A stretch of DNA of 23,424 nt from an uncultured Acetatifactor sp. (GTDB taxonomy: Bacteria; Bacillota; Clostridia; Lachnospirales; Lachnospiraceae). The stretch lies in contig CAJUAP010000056.1 of assembly GCA_910584435.1 (NCBI GenBank), positions 1 to 23,424 of the forward strand. Direction: 5' to 3'. This document shows positions 23,305 through 23,424 of the stretch, piece after piece. The notes under the pieces were generated by a model, which saw only the letters and a program-made list of their open reading frames with translations, searched no databases and was not told where the DNA came from. Position 1 is the first letter of the stretch; each line of letters starts with the position of its first letter. The translations under genes and the position numbers were made by a program.

Positions 23305-23424
23305 GGAAATGAGGTTGGAAGCCGGAAACCGGAAGTGGGCAGTGAGAGTGGGAAATGAGACTGGAAGCTGGAAACTGGAAGCGAAGACCGGAAACGAGGC
23401 TTGGAAGCCGGAAACTGGAAGCGA
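23305..23424. repeat. Purine-rich repeat array at the window's right edge
   Basis: GGAAATGAGG-type words begin units at 23305, 23351 and 23390 (spacing 46 and 39). Each is followed by GGAAG(C)(C/T)GGAAAC(C/T)GGAAG. The array continues beyond the window. It starts right after the amidohydrolase stop and has no ORF I can support. Like 5213-5449, it is G/A-rich on the + strand, but the units are not the same sequence. Confidence 0.7.

Overview
The window looks like chromosome from a spore-forming, probably motile anaerobe of the Clostridia, most likely Lachnospiraceae. This rests on gene content and signals: SpoVT behind a sigma-G-like promoter, a SpoIIQ-like LytM protein behind a sigma-F-like promoter, a sigma-D (flagellar)-like promoter, a T-box-controlled type 2 isoleucyl-tRNA synthetase, and strong AGGAGG ribosome sites. 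No rRNA, tRNA, CRISPR array or intact insertion sequence was seen. All genes lie on the + strand except the nicotinate phosphoribosyltransferase gene.

Layout. 1-750: a decayed pair, an ABC transporter reduced to its two ends and an S8 protease cut off before its catalytic serine; probably the remains of a peptide processing/export cluster. 860-1405: SpoVT. 1548-3002 (-): pncB, ending at a shared terminator. 3410-5212: a GGDEF protein with its own promoter. 5213-5449: a purine-rich minisatellite with a 40-bp period. 5450-7039: a polytopic GT-C-like membrane protein. 7188-8247: an AT-rich D12-class adenine methyltransferase overlapping a small unknown ORF. 8262-11863: promoter, Ile T-box leader and ileS. 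12038-14590: glycogen phosphorylase. 14938-15915: lipoprotein phosphoesterase. 16018-18919: an aconitase-superfamily hydratase and an SseB-like protein, probably one operon. 19040-20688: sigma-D-like promoter, long leader, and a protein with three EF-hand loops and a Tyr/Gln/Gly low-complexity repeat. 20936-21985: sigma-F-like promoter and SpoIIQ-like protein. 22106-23299: amidohydrolase, then a second purine-rich repeat array running off the window.

How the genes fit together. Most are separate housekeeping functions (NAD salvage, translation, glycogen breakdown). Three are tied to developmental programmes by promoter motifs read directly here: SpoVT (late forespore), SpoIIQ-like (early forespore) and the EF-hand/QGY protein (motility regulon).

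The least explained signals are (i) a dispersed palindrome of about 30 nt, in at least four recognisable copies plus one half copy, whose leading TAA is the stop codon of three different genes; (ii) the 14-residue YTQG(A/T)YxQGYxQ repeat protein with a flagellar-type promoter; and (iii) two intergenic purine-rich minisatellites. All motif and family calls are by eye; no database search was run.
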